A program made the position numbers and the translations under genes. From contig JAZNGM010000006.1 of the NCBI GenBank assembly GCA_045576455.1, positions 1 through 49,712 of the forward strand: a DNA stretch of 49,712 nt, in the 5' to 3' direction. The DNA comes from RGIG4034 sp045576455 (GTDB taxonomy: Bacteria > Bacillota > Clostridia > Lachnospirales > Lachnospiraceae). Numbering within the stretch: the stretch's first letter is position 1; each line of letters opens with the position of its first letter. This document shows, piece after piece, positions 1 to 7,465 of this stretch. Below the pieces are notes generated by a model, which saw nothing but the letters and a program-made list of their open reading frames with translations, was not told the DNA's origin and searched no databases.

Positions 1-8
1 ATTGGAAC

Positions 9-671
9 TTACTTAATAGATAACTGTTTATCTCTTATCTTCATACATGCCTCAATATGCATAATCCAATGCCTTGAAAACGGCATCTGAATCAATCCTT
101 TTACATCTTTTCCACACCAATAATCAATTAACCAATGTGCGTTTTCATCCATACTTACTACATTAATCGTCTCCAATTGCTTTCTTCTATCATCAGATAT
201 TTTTTCTTTCAAATCGTTATATGTAAGAGCCTTTAAAATCCGTGTTGTAGATTCATCAACATCAGCAATATAATTATACAACTCTTCAATCGACAACTTC
301 TTTGAAAACTCTCCGATTTCTTCTTTTACAAGTTCATTTGCAGTTGTAATAATCGGCGAATTTATGCGCTTTTGATAATCGCCCTTAAACAAAATTTGCT
401 CATCATTTGCAATAAGCGAATGTGCTACAATATCCTCTATGCGAAAGATATGCCACAAGGAATATGCTATCGTTTTGTTATGATAACCCTTGGCGTTCAT
501 ATAAGGCATAGCACAAAAATCATCATCCGACAGTTCATTCCTAAACTGCATAATTTGTTCCATAAGGTTTCTGCGAAGTTCTAATAATGTATCTATACCC
601 GTTGCAAAAGTATCTTTTCTCCTAATTTGTAACTGTAAGGTCTTATTCATTTCCGACCATTCTTTATTCAT
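9..671 (-). CDS. DinB-like superfamily protein
   Basis: Predicted 220-residue cytoplasmic protein resembling the DinB/YfiT-type four-helix-bundle family, whose members bind a divalent metal through three histidines. Candidate ligands are His74 (in the SLWHIF stretch) and the C-terminal HxxxH pair His201 and His205. These spacings fit the family, but the substrate is unknown; relatives include thiol-dependent transferases and uncharacterised damage-inducible proteins. The ATG at 671 was chosen because GAGGTG lies about 9 bases upstream; a second Met at codon 8 has no better site. The gene is complete and follows the DUF1801 gene by 70 bases, so the two may share a promoter. Function is inferred from fold only. 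Confidence 0.6.
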   Translation of the reverse strand: MNKEWSEMNKTLQLQIRRKDTFATGIDTLLELRRNLMEQIMQFRNELSDDDFCAMPYMNAKGYHNKTIAYSLWHIFRIEDIVAHSLIANDEQILFKGDYQKRINSPIITTANELVKEEIGEFSKKLSIEELYNYIADVDESTTRILKALTYNDLKEKISDDRRKQLETINVVSMDENAHWLIDYWCGKDVKGLIQMPFSRHWIMHIEACMKIRDKQLSIK

Positions 672-707
672 AAATTAGCACCTCGTTATATTCTAATCTT
701 ATGTTGC

Positions 708-732
708 TTCCAAACTCTTCATAAGTTTGGAA
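708..732 (-). other. Intergenic hairpin between DUF1801 and DinB-like genes
   Basis: TTCCAAACT and AGTTTGGAA form a 9-bp perfect stem around a 7-base loop, just after the stop of the DUF1801 gene. No T-run follows, so it is not a standard intrinsic terminator. It could stabilise or process the transcript between the two genes. Confidence 0.4.
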
Positions 733-736
733 TATG

Positions 737-1066
737 TCAGCCTAATGTTTCAACAAATATCTTCTTCAACACATCAGCAGGAATATCTTGTTTTAGGAAA
801 ATTTGCAACATTCCCTTAGGCGTCACTTTATAACCTAATAACATTTCCGTATTTTGCGACACAGCCTTTGCTTCAATGTTAATATGGTCTTTGAAAGGAA
901 TAAGCCTTACAAAAGATTCGCCAACATAATAGGTCGGGAGTTTAGCCCACATCGTTTCTTGTGGTTCAGATGAAATACTATCAAAAATTAAATTTCTCAA
1001 ATCATTGTACATAGCAATAATGTCGCTTGGATATTTATCTATATATTCTTTTATCTGTTCATTCAT
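737..1066 (-). CDS. DUF1801 (YdhG-like) domain protein
   Basis: Small 109-residue cytoplasmic protein. The pattern is that of DUF1801/YdhG-like proteins: an N-terminal IDKYPSDI helix, a central ETMWAKLPTYY segment, then IPFKDHINIEA and a C-terminal LQIFLKQDIP stretch. The family has an alpha/beta fold of unknown biochemical role. An upstream in-frame start exists at 1108, but the ATG at 1066 is preceded by TTTGGAGG with ideal spacing. The promoter at 1123-1151 would also start the transcript close to 1116, leaving almost no leader for the longer form. The DinB-like gene follows on the same strand. Confidence 0.65.
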   Translation of the reverse strand: MNEQIKEYIDKYPSDIIAMYNDLRNLIFDSISSEPQETMWAKLPTYYVGESFVRLIPFKDHINIEAKAVSQNTEMLLGYKVTPKGMLQIFLKQDIPADVLKKIFVETLG

Positions 1067-1122
1067 TTGAATACCTCCAAATTCAAGTTTGTCTAACTGT
1101 TTACACATCCATTTCTTCGTTC

Positions 1123-1151
1123 AGTATAGTACTTTTTTCTTAAATATTCAA
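1123..1151 (-). promoter_or_regulatory. Promoter for the DUF1801 / DinB-like genes
   Basis: On the minus strand TTGAAT (1151-1146) and TATACT (1128-1123) are separated by exactly 17 bases, a good vegetative sigma-factor promoter. Predicted transcription start is near 1116, about 50 bases upstream of the ATG at 1066. Confidence 0.65.
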
Positions 1152-1333
1152 TTCTTCTCTGAAGTATACAGAGTGAATTCCTCAGTGTACTACTTATTTC
1201 AATAGCTATATAGAAGTATTTCCTCTGTGAAATAACCGTATCGCATCCTATAAAACTTTCAAAATCTGGTTAATCCTTCACAAAATATTCCTATCTCCAC
1301 TTGCCGACCATCGACTTACCATGTGACCAAAAA

Positions 1334-1365
1334 TAATTAAAAGGATGGCACATTTACCACCCTTT
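1334..1365 (-). terminator. Intrinsic terminator after rlmH
   Basis: On the minus strand AAAGGGTGG pairs with CCATCCTTT (one G-U pair) around an 8-base loop, followed by TTTTAATTATTTTT. It lies 36 bases past the rlmH stop and probably ends the long ftsK-to-rlmH operon. Apart from this terminator and the 1123-1151 promoter I see nothing recognisable in the 1067-1400 gap. Confidence 0.6.
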
Positions 1366-1400
1366 CAACACTTATCTTTACTTCGGTTTTACACTGTACC

Positions 1401-1886
1401 CTATTTGTGATATGGTTCATTATTCATAATCCTGTATGCACGATAAATTTGTTCAACTAATATAACGCGCATCATCTGATGCGGAAAAGTCATATCCGAG
1501 AAACTGATCTTATCGTTACAACGTCTTTTTAATGCATCAAAGATTCCGAGTGAACCCCCAATAATAAAAGTAATATGACTACTGCCGCTTAATCCAATAC
1601 TCTCAATTTTTTTGGAAAATGCAACAGAATCATATTTTTTACCCTCTATGGCAAGTGCAACAAGATGGGTATTTTCTTTAATGTATTTTTCCATACGGAT
1701 AGCTTCTTTTTCCATGGCAAGCTGTTCAAGCGTATCGTTGCCACGTTCCTTTTCAGCCATCTTTTCATCTTCAACTTCAATAATCTCAAACTTTACATAC
1801 TTAGAAAGACGCTTTGCATATTCTGCAATAGCGTCTTTCCAATAATTCTCTTTTAATTTTCCTACACAAAGAATTGTAATATTCAC
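1401..1886 (-). CDS. rlmH: 23S rRNA pseudouridine-1915 N3-methyltransferase RlmH
   Basis: RlmH uses S-adenosylmethionine to methylate N3 of pseudouridine 1915 in helix 69 of 23S rRNA, acting on the assembled 70S ribosome. The 161-residue length is typical of this small SPOUT (trefoil-knot) enzyme. Diagnostic segments are the N-terminal ITILCVGKLKENYW, the mid-protein ALAIEGKKYDS, the cofactor loop FIIGGSLG, and the C-terminal SFSDMTFPHQMMRVILVEQIYRAYRI ending in NEPYHK. It is the last gene of the operon, 11 bases after the zinc-ribbon membrane protein gene and before the terminator at 1340-1365. Confidence 0.95.
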   Translation of the reverse strand: MNITILCVGKLKENYWKDAIAEYAKRLSKYVKFEIIEVEDEKMAEKERGNDTLEQLAMEKEAIRMEKYIKENTHLVALAIEGKKYDSVAFSKKIESIGLSGSSHITFIIGGSLGIFDALKRRCNDKISFSDMTFPHQMMRVILVEQIYRAYRIMNNEPYHK

Positions 1887-1897
1887 ATTAACCTCTT

Positions 1898-2746
1898 CTA
1901 TGCTTCATACAGTTTTCTGTAACATTCATCTACCATAAAATCCTGAAATGCAGGTTCTAAATTAATAAATGAACTATTAAGCTTCTGTTTAATGACATCA
2001 CATCTGTTAAAGTAAAGCATCTCATCTAACGCATCTGTTTCAGTATCTTCACCATCACCAGCACACAGATCGTCAATCAATTGTGCAGTAAGGGTATCTT
2101 CGCACCATTTCATTATGCGGACTTTTAATTCTTCTTCCTCTTCAGCCTGTCTTACGTATTTCTTGGATTCTTTTTTAGTCTTTACTCCCATAACTAAACA
2201 TCCGACAAAAATAAGCGGCATCACAATTTTCAAAAGAAGATTATCAGGAAGTTCAAACGGAATTACTTTTAATAACATTAAAACAACAAAAATAATGCCG
2301 GCAGCTCCCACAAAAAGCAATGCGTATGCTGAACTTTCAAAATCTTTTGCTTTATCTCTTTTATCACGATATACATTATCATTTTGGGAAGAAACCAAAG
2401 ACTTAATCATCTCTTGTTCATCTTCAGTTTCTTCCTCATCAGTTTCATCAAATTCTCCTTCTTCAAAAGCACGGATCGTTTCTTGTTGAAGAAATACAGT
2501 TGTAAGTTTTTTAGCAGCATCAACATCCTTATTGTTTATAATGAGCTGGCCATCCTCATGCATTTCACTCTTAATATTGTTATAAGCAAGATAGTCCCTG
2601 AGCTTAGCTATTAATTCAGGATTTCCCGAATTAATTATAGGCGTATCCATCTCTTTATCTAAAGATTCAACAAGCTCTGCTTTACAATCATTACATATCG
2701 TAATTCCATCTCTATACTCAACTTTACAATTCGGACACCATGCCAT
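1898..2746 (-). CDS. Zinc-ribbon membrane protein of unknown function
   Basis: 282 residues. Cys4/Cys7 and Cys18/Cys21 form a short zinc ribbon. Residues about 40-85 (PELIAKLRDYLAYNNIKSEM onward) look like a DUF2007-type signal-transducing fold, a resemblance only. A very acidic linker (95-112) follows, then two hydrophobic helices at about 140-160 and 170-188 separated by a short turn, so both large soluble parts should face the same side, probably the cytoplasm. The C-terminal 90 residues are charged and unassigned. It lies between nfnB and rlmH in the operon with gaps of 17 and 11 bases. No enzymatic motif is visible. Confidence 0.55.
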   Translation of the reverse strand: MAWCPNCKVEYRDGITICNDCKAELVESLDKEMDTPIINSGNPELIAKLRDYLAYNNIKSEMHEDGQLIINNKDVDAAKKLTTVFLQQETIRAFEEGEFDETDEEETEDEQEMIKSLVSSQNDNVYRDKRDKAKDFESSAYALLFVGAAGIIFVVLMLLKVIPFELPDNLLLKIVMPLIFVGCLVMGVKTKKESKKYVRQAEEEEELKVRIMKWCEDTLTAQLIDDLCAGDGEDTETDALDEMLYFNRCDVIKQKLNSSFINLEPAFQDFMVDECYRKLYEA

Positions 2747-2763
2747 ACCTTACATCCCCCTGA

Positions 2764-4149
2764 CTAACGATTTGATAAATATTCGTGAATACCCTGTGCT
2801 CCTGCTTTACCTGCACCCATGGCAAGAATAACCGTTGCTGCACCTGTTACGGCATCACCACCGGCAAAGACACCTTCTTTTGTTGTCTTTCCGTTATTTT
2901 CGTCAGCTATAATACATTTATATTTATTTACTTCAAGACCTTCCGTCGTTGAAGAAATAAGCGGATTCGGAGAAGTACCAAGTGACATAATAACTGTATC
3001 ACAATCAATTACAAATTCACTGCCTTTTACTTCTACCGGTCTTCTTCTGCCTGAAGCATCCGGCTCACCAAGCTCCATCTTGATACACTTAATACCACTT
3101 ACCCAGCTATTTTCATCCATAAGAATCTCGACTGGGTTAGTCAATAAGTCAAAAATGATACCTTCTTCTTTTGCATGATGTACTTCTTCAACTCTTGCAG
3201 GAAGTTCTTCTTCAGATCTTCTGTATACAATATGAACTTCAGCGCCAAGTCTGAGTGCGGTTCTTGCAGCATCCATTGCAACGTTACCACCACCAACTAC
3301 AGCAACTTTCTTACCTCTCATAATAGGTGTTGTTGAATCTTCTTTAAAGGCTTTCATCAAATTGCTTCTTGTAAGATATTCATTTGCAGAGAATACACCA
3401 TTTGCCTGTTCACCCGGAATACCCATAAACTTAGGAAGACCTGCACCTGAACCAATGAATACGGCATCAAATCCTTCTTCATCCATAAGCTCATCAATTG
3501 TTACTGATTTACCAATAACAACATTGGTCTCTATCTTAACGCCAAGAGATTTTACGTTTTCGATTTCTTTGGCAACAACATCCAGCTTTGGAAGACGGAA
3601 TTCAGGAATTCCGTATACAAGTACACCACCTGCTTCATGAAGTGCTTCAAAAATAGTTACATCATATCCTAATTTTGCAAGATCGCCTGCACAGGTAAGA
3701 CCTGCCGGACCGGAACCGATAACAGCAACTTTTTTACCGTTCTTTTCTTTTGCTCCAACCGGTTTAATACCGTTTTCCTGTGCCCAATCTGCAACAAAAC
3801 GCTCTAATTTACCGATAGAAATAGCTTCACCCTTGATTCCTCTGATACATTTTCCTTCACACTGGCTTTCCTGCGGACATACACGGCCACACACAGCAGG
3901 AAGGGCACTTGACTCAGAAATAATCTGGTAAGCTTCTTCAATATTTCCATCTTTAACTTTTTCGATAAAGCCCGGAATATTAATAGAAACAGGACATCCC
4001 TTTACACACTGTGCATTTTTACAATTAATACAACGTGTAGCTTCTTCCATTGCTTCTTCTTTGTTATATCCAAGACATACTTCTTTAAAATTCTTTGCTC
4101 TAACTTCAGGTTCTTGTTCACGAACCGGTACTTTCTTTAATACATCCAT
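2764..4149 (-). CDS. nfnB: NfnB: large subunit of NADH-dependent reduced ferredoxin:NADP+ oxidoreductase (GltA/GltD family)
   Basis: 461-residue iron-sulfur flavoprotein of the glutamate-synthase small-subunit family. Two N-terminal [4Fe-4S] motifs are visible: Cys40, 43, 48, 52 and Cys87, 91, 97, 101. They are followed by an FAD-binding GSGPAG (145-150) and an NADPH-binding GGGNVAMDAARTA. The family includes GltD-type partners of glutamate synthase and the NfnB subunit of the bifurcating transhydrogenase characterised in Clostridium kluyveri. The directly coupled NfnA-like gene (TAATG stop/start overlap) and the absence of a large glutamate synthase gene nearby favour NfnB. The start is the ATG at 4149, with GGAGG 7 bases upstream, rather than an upstream in-frame start at 4176. 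Annotation as NADPH-dependent glutamate synthase is the alternative. Confidence 0.8.
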   Translation of the reverse strand: MDVLKKVPVREQEPEVRAKNFKEVCLGYNKEEAMEEATRCINCKNAQCVKGCPVSINIPGFIEKVKDGNIEEAYQIISESSALPAVCGRVCPQESQCEGKCIRGIKGEAISIGKLERFVADWAQENGIKPVGAKEKNGKKVAVIGSGPAGLTCAGDLAKLGYDVTIFEALHEAGGVLVYGIPEFRLPKLDVVAKEIENVKSLGVKIETNVVIGKSVTIDELMDEEGFDAVFIGSGAGLPKFMGIPGEQANGVFSANEYLTRSNLMKAFKEDSTTPIMRGKKVAVVGGGNVAMDAARTALRLGAEVHIVYRRSEEELPARVEEVHHAKEEGIIFDLLTNPVEILMDENSWVSGIKCIKMELGEPDASGRRRPVEVKGSEFVIDCDTVIMSLGTSPNPLISSTTEGLEVNKYKCIIADENNGKTTKEGVFAGGDAVTGAATVILAMGAGKAGAQGIHEYLSNR

Positions 4150-5036
4150 TATTCGTCTCCTCCGCAATTTCCACATCCACCGTGATGCGTATCTCCTTCT
4201 TTTGCTTTAAGGTACGCTCTTCCTTCGGCTGTTTTGTAAATCTGCTGACGCTTCATTGCTTCATCAAAATTAACTTTATGACCATCAAACTCAGGTCCGT
4301 CAACGCATGCAAACTTAACTTCATCTCCTACTGTAACACGGCATGCTCCACACATACCTGTACCGTCTACCATAATAGGATTTAAAGAAACAATTGTAGG
4401 AATCCCAAGCTTCTTAGTTGTTAAGCAAGCAAATTTCATCATAATCATTGGTCCGATAGCTACACAAAGGTCATACTTCTTACCTTCTGCAACTAAATCT
4501 TCCACAACTTTTGTTACGAGACCGCTTCTTCCATATGAACCGTCGTCTGTAGTAATATAAAGGTTTCCTGCAACCTTTTTCATTTCCTCTTCAAGAATAA
4601 TTAAATCTTTAGTCTTTGCACCCACGATTACGTCAGCATCAATTCCGTGCTCATGTAACCATTTTACCTGTGGATATACCGGTGCCGTACCAACACCACC
4701 GGCAACAAATAAAACTTTTTTCTTTTTTACTTCTTCAATCGGATCTGTAGTAAGTTCTGAAGCACGTCCCAATGGTCCTACGAAATCATGTAATGAATCG
4801 CCGGCCTGTAATTTGGACATCATCTGTGTTCCTGCACCAACTATTTGGAAAACAATTGTGATTGTTCCGGCTTCTCTGTCATAATCACAGATTGTAAGTG
4901 GTATTCTCTCTCCTTCTTCATCCATTCTGACAATTACAAATTGTCCCGGTTGACAGGATTTGGCAACTCTTTTAGCTTCAATAACCATTTCAAAAATATT
5001 GGCTGCCATTTCCCTCGCTTTTAAAATCTTGTACAT
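4149..5036 (-). CDS. nfnA: NfnA: ferredoxin-NADP+ reductase-type FAD/NAD subunit
   Basis: 295-residue PyrK/sulfide-dehydrogenase-like FAD/NAD(P) reductase. An FAD-binding barrel occupies the first ~100 residues (GQFVIVRMDEEGERIPLTI, VGPLGRASE), followed by an NAD-binding fold with FVAGGVGTAPVYPQ. Near the C-terminus Cys230, Cys233 and Cys245 (numbered from the first Met), with an acidic residue after CVDGPE, match the NfnA [2Fe-2S] site, which uses three Cys and one Asp. An unusual tail, GGCGNCGGDE, adds two Cys. With NfnB it should reversibly couple NADH, reduced ferredoxin and NADP+. Two consecutive ATGs exist; the second (5036) has better spacing from GGAGG. Confidence 0.8.
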   Translation of the reverse strand: MYKILKAREMAANIFEMVIEAKRVAKSCQPGQFVIVRMDEEGERIPLTICDYDREAGTITIVFQIVGAGTQMMSKLQAGDSLHDFVGPLGRASELTTDPIEEVKKKKVLFVAGGVGTAPVYPQVKWLHEHGIDADVIVGAKTKDLIILEEEMKKVAGNLYITTDDGSYGRSGLVTKVVEDLVAEGKKYDLCVAIGPMIMMKFACLTTKKLGIPTIVSLNPIMVDGTGMCGACRVTVGDEVKFACVDGPEFDGHKVNFDEAMKRQQIYKTAEGRAYLKAKEGDTHHGGCGNCGGDE

Positions 5037-5053
5037 CATACGCCTCCTAGTAA

Positions 5054-5083
5054 TATCTATTTTAAGAATACTTAAAATATCAA
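5054..5083 (-). promoter_or_regulatory. Weak promoter with a palindromic spacer upstream of nfnAB
   Basis: On the minus strand TTGATA (5083-5078) is followed by an 18-base palindrome, TTTTAAG-N4-CTTAAAA (5077-5060), then TAGATA (5059-5054). The -35 is good and the -10 is poor. The 7-4-7 geometry resembles a Rex box, but the half-sites do not match the TTGTTAA consensus. A candidate regulated promoter inside the operon, not proven. Confidence 0.3.
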
Positions 5084-5084
5084 A

Positions 5085-6578
5085 TTAATTTAACAACGAC
5101 ACCTTCATAAATCCTAAAGCATCTGTAGATACAGAATACAGATAACCCGAACTGCTGTCAATTGCATATTTTTTACCTGTATAACTTACATTTCCATCTA
5201 TATCGTTATATACCTCCCTGACAAGATAAAAAATTAAGCCATATTCAGTAAAGGCTTCTTCACACTCATATGTATTGAAACCTTCTTTATTTGCCACATG
5301 TCCCTGTGTATCAAGAAGCACGCCATTTGTCACCAGCCGGTTAATCAGACTGTTAACCGAGTCTTCTACACTTACTACATAATCAAATTTCAAATTAGTT
5401 TCTAACGTCATCGGCTCGCTCATTTGACCAGCGGAGTCAAATGCCACAAAAGTGTATATGGTTTTGCCCATCCGCATCGGAATAACACCGGTGTAACGTT
5501 TGCCTTCCTCCATTGTTGGCGGAGTGCCATCGGTCGTATAATAAATTTTACATCCGGAATCTGCTTCAACCGAAATATACTCAGGCGAAACATAATCACC
5601 ATCATTTGCATAAATAACAGGAGGATTTACTGCATTTCCCTGAATAACATATTGCGCAGATGCCGTATCACTTACCTGTCCGTACTCGTTAACAAAAATA
5701 GCTTTTAATACGTGAACGCCTGCCGCAATTTCAATTTTTTCACTTGCATAAAACCTGTCACTACTTTCATTTGGTGTAGTGGAATCAAGCGTATAGTAAA
5801 CTTTTCCGTTTCCGTTTGTCTGTATTGATACATTAATCGTTTCTGCATATGTTCCTTCAGGCACACTGAAAGTCGGTTTTGCTGCCATGTATTCCGCATA
5901 ATCTTTTTTGATGGAATCTACATTGGAGCGTAACAAAAATTTATTAAGTGCACTGTAATCTTCATAACCAAGGTAATATTCGATTACTTTTATTGATGCT
6001 CTTTCTGAAACCTGACCTTCGTTAGAAAGTTCAATATACAGATTAACTGCATCTTCAACTCTTCCAAACCGGTAATAATAGTCTGCTCTAAGAAGTTTAG
6101 CCTCCATATTGGTATTATCAATATCTATGGCTTTTTCAATCGCTTTAATAGCACCGCTATAATCACCGGATGCTGCACACTCCACTGCTTCGTCATAATG
6201 AGTTCTAAACGTTGGTTTTTCCTGTCTTCTAAAAAGATTTAATGACAAAAAGCCTACAAGAATAATAAACATTATTGCCAATACAACGAGTGCCACCTTA
6301 TTATGCATCAATTTACACATAATAAATGAGAATATGGAATCTTTATCATCGTCGTCATCTTCATCAAAATTGAAATCTGCAAACTCATCATAATCATCAT
6401 ATTCCTGTGAATAGTACTCATCATCTTCATCAACATCTTTTGCAATATCATGAAGCGTTCCGTACATATTCTCATATACCTCCGGTTCAAAAGCCGGAAC
6501 CATATTAACTTCATAACCACACTTTTCACAGTATAGTCTATCGTCTTTTATCTTGGCATTACATTTCGGACAAATCAT
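5085..6578 (-). CDS. Zinc-ribbon, single-pass membrane protein with TPR and chitobiase/Fn3-like domains
   Basis: 497 residues. The N-terminus is a zinc ribbon (Cys3, 6, 17, 20), followed by a strongly acidic region (45-80) and one transmembrane helix (about 94-116), implying a cytoplasmic N-terminus and an extracellular C-terminus. A TPR-like segment follows (about 127-195). Two related beta-sandwich modules at about 240-310 and 320-395 resemble chitobiase/hexosaminidase C-terminal (CHB_HEX_C) repeats: each has a KVYYTLDSTTP or KIYYTTDGTPPT motif. The last ~100 residues are unassigned and include a YAIDSSSGYLY strand. Probably a surface-sensing or scaffold protein. It is co-transcribed with folD upstream and nfnAB downstream. 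Confidence 0.6.
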   Translation of the reverse strand: MICPKCNAKIKDDRLYCEKCGYEVNMVPAFEPEVYENMYGTLHDIAKDVDEDDEYYSQEYDDYDEFADFNFDEDDDDDKDSIFSFIMCKLMHNKVALVVLAIMFIILVGFLSLNLFRRQEKPTFRTHYDEAVECAASGDYSGAIKAIEKAIDIDNTNMEAKLLRADYYYRFGRVEDAVNLYIELSNEGQVSERASIKVIEYYLGYEDYSALNKFLLRSNVDSIKKDYAEYMAAKPTFSVPEGTYAETINVSIQTNGNGKVYYTLDSTTPNESSDRFYASEKIEIAAGVHVLKAIFVNEYGQVSDTASAQYVIQGNAVNPPVIYANDGDYVSPEYISVEADSGCKIYYTTDGTPPTMEEGKRYTGVIPMRMGKTIYTFVAFDSAGQMSEPMTLETNLKFDYVVSVEDSVNSLINRLVTNGVLLDTQGHVANKEGFNTYECEEAFTEYGLIFYLVREVYNDIDGNVSYTGKKYAIDSSSGYLYSVSTDALGFMKVSLLN

Positions 6579-6616
6579 ATCTTTATCCTTTCTTAATCTA
6601 AAAGCTTATACACTAA

Positions 6617-7450
6617 TTACAAAGAATTAACGCAATTGTTCATTAACATCGCAATTGTCATTGGTCCAACGCCACCCGGAACCGGTGTAATTGCACTACA
6701 TTTTGGTGCTACATCATCATAATCAACATCACCGCAAAGTTTATTATCTTCCATTCGATGAATACCAACATCAATTACAACAGCACCCTCTTTTACATAC
6801 TCACTTGTTATCATCTTAGGTTTTCCTACCGCAACAATAAGTATATCTGCTCTCTTGGTTACTTCCTTAAGATCAGCTGTTCTTGAATGGCACACCGTAA
6901 CAGTTGCATTTTCCTGTAACATCAATAACGCCATCGGCTTACCTACGATATTACTTCTGCCTACAATAACACATTCTTTACCCTGTATTTCAATACCTGA
7001 GCGCTTTAAAAGCTGTATAATTCCGGCAGGAGTACAGGATACATAACCTTTTTGTCCTATACACAATCTTCCTACATTCTGTGCATGGAATCCGTCTACA
7101 TCCTTATCCGGGGAAATTGCATGGATAATCATGTTTTCATCTATATGCTTAGGAACCGGTAATTGAACCAAAATTCCGTTAACGTCCTCACGATTATTCA
7201 GTTCATCAATTAATTTCAGTAATTCTTCCTGGGTTGTATCTTCCGGTAATTCATAGCTCAATGAATCAATTCCGATATACTCACATGCTTTCTTTTTATT
7301 ATTAACATATACTTTTGAAGCAGGGTCTTCGCCTACAATAATAACAGCAAGCGCTACATTCTTCCCTTCTTCTTTCATTTTTAATACCTGGTCTCTTAAT
7401 TCATCTTTAATTTGTGTGGAAATCTTCTTTCCATCAATAATCTGTGGCAT
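6617..7450 (-). CDS. folD: Methylene-THF dehydrogenase / methenyl-THF cyclohydrolase FolD
   Basis: Bifunctional cytoplasmic enzyme interconverting 5,10-methylene-, 5,10-methenyl- and 10-formyl-tetrahydrofolate with NADP(H). The 277-residue length is typical. The catalytic Tyr48 and Lys52 lie in SKVYVNNKKKAC. Other signatures are GILVQLPVPKHI, DKDVDGFHAQNVGRL, the Rossmann motif VIVGRSNIVGKPMA and the C-terminal PVPGGVGPMTIAML. It follows fhs by only 15 bases, so formate activation and the next two C1 steps are co-expressed. Confidence 0.97.
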   Translation of the reverse strand: MPQIIDGKKISTQIKDELRDQVLKMKEEGKNVALAVIIVGEDPASKVYVNNKKKACEYIGIDSLSYELPEDTTQEELLKLIDELNNREDVNGILVQLPVPKHIDENMIIHAISPDKDVDGFHAQNVGRLCIGQKGYVSCTPAGIIQLLKRSGIEIQGKECVIVGRSNIVGKPMALLMLQENATVTVCHSRTADLKEVTKRADILIVAVGKPKMITSEYVKEGAVVIDVGIHRMEDNKLCGDVDYDDVAPKCSAITPVPGGVGPMTIAMLMNNCVNSL

Positions 7451-7465
7451 AATTTATCTCCTTTA

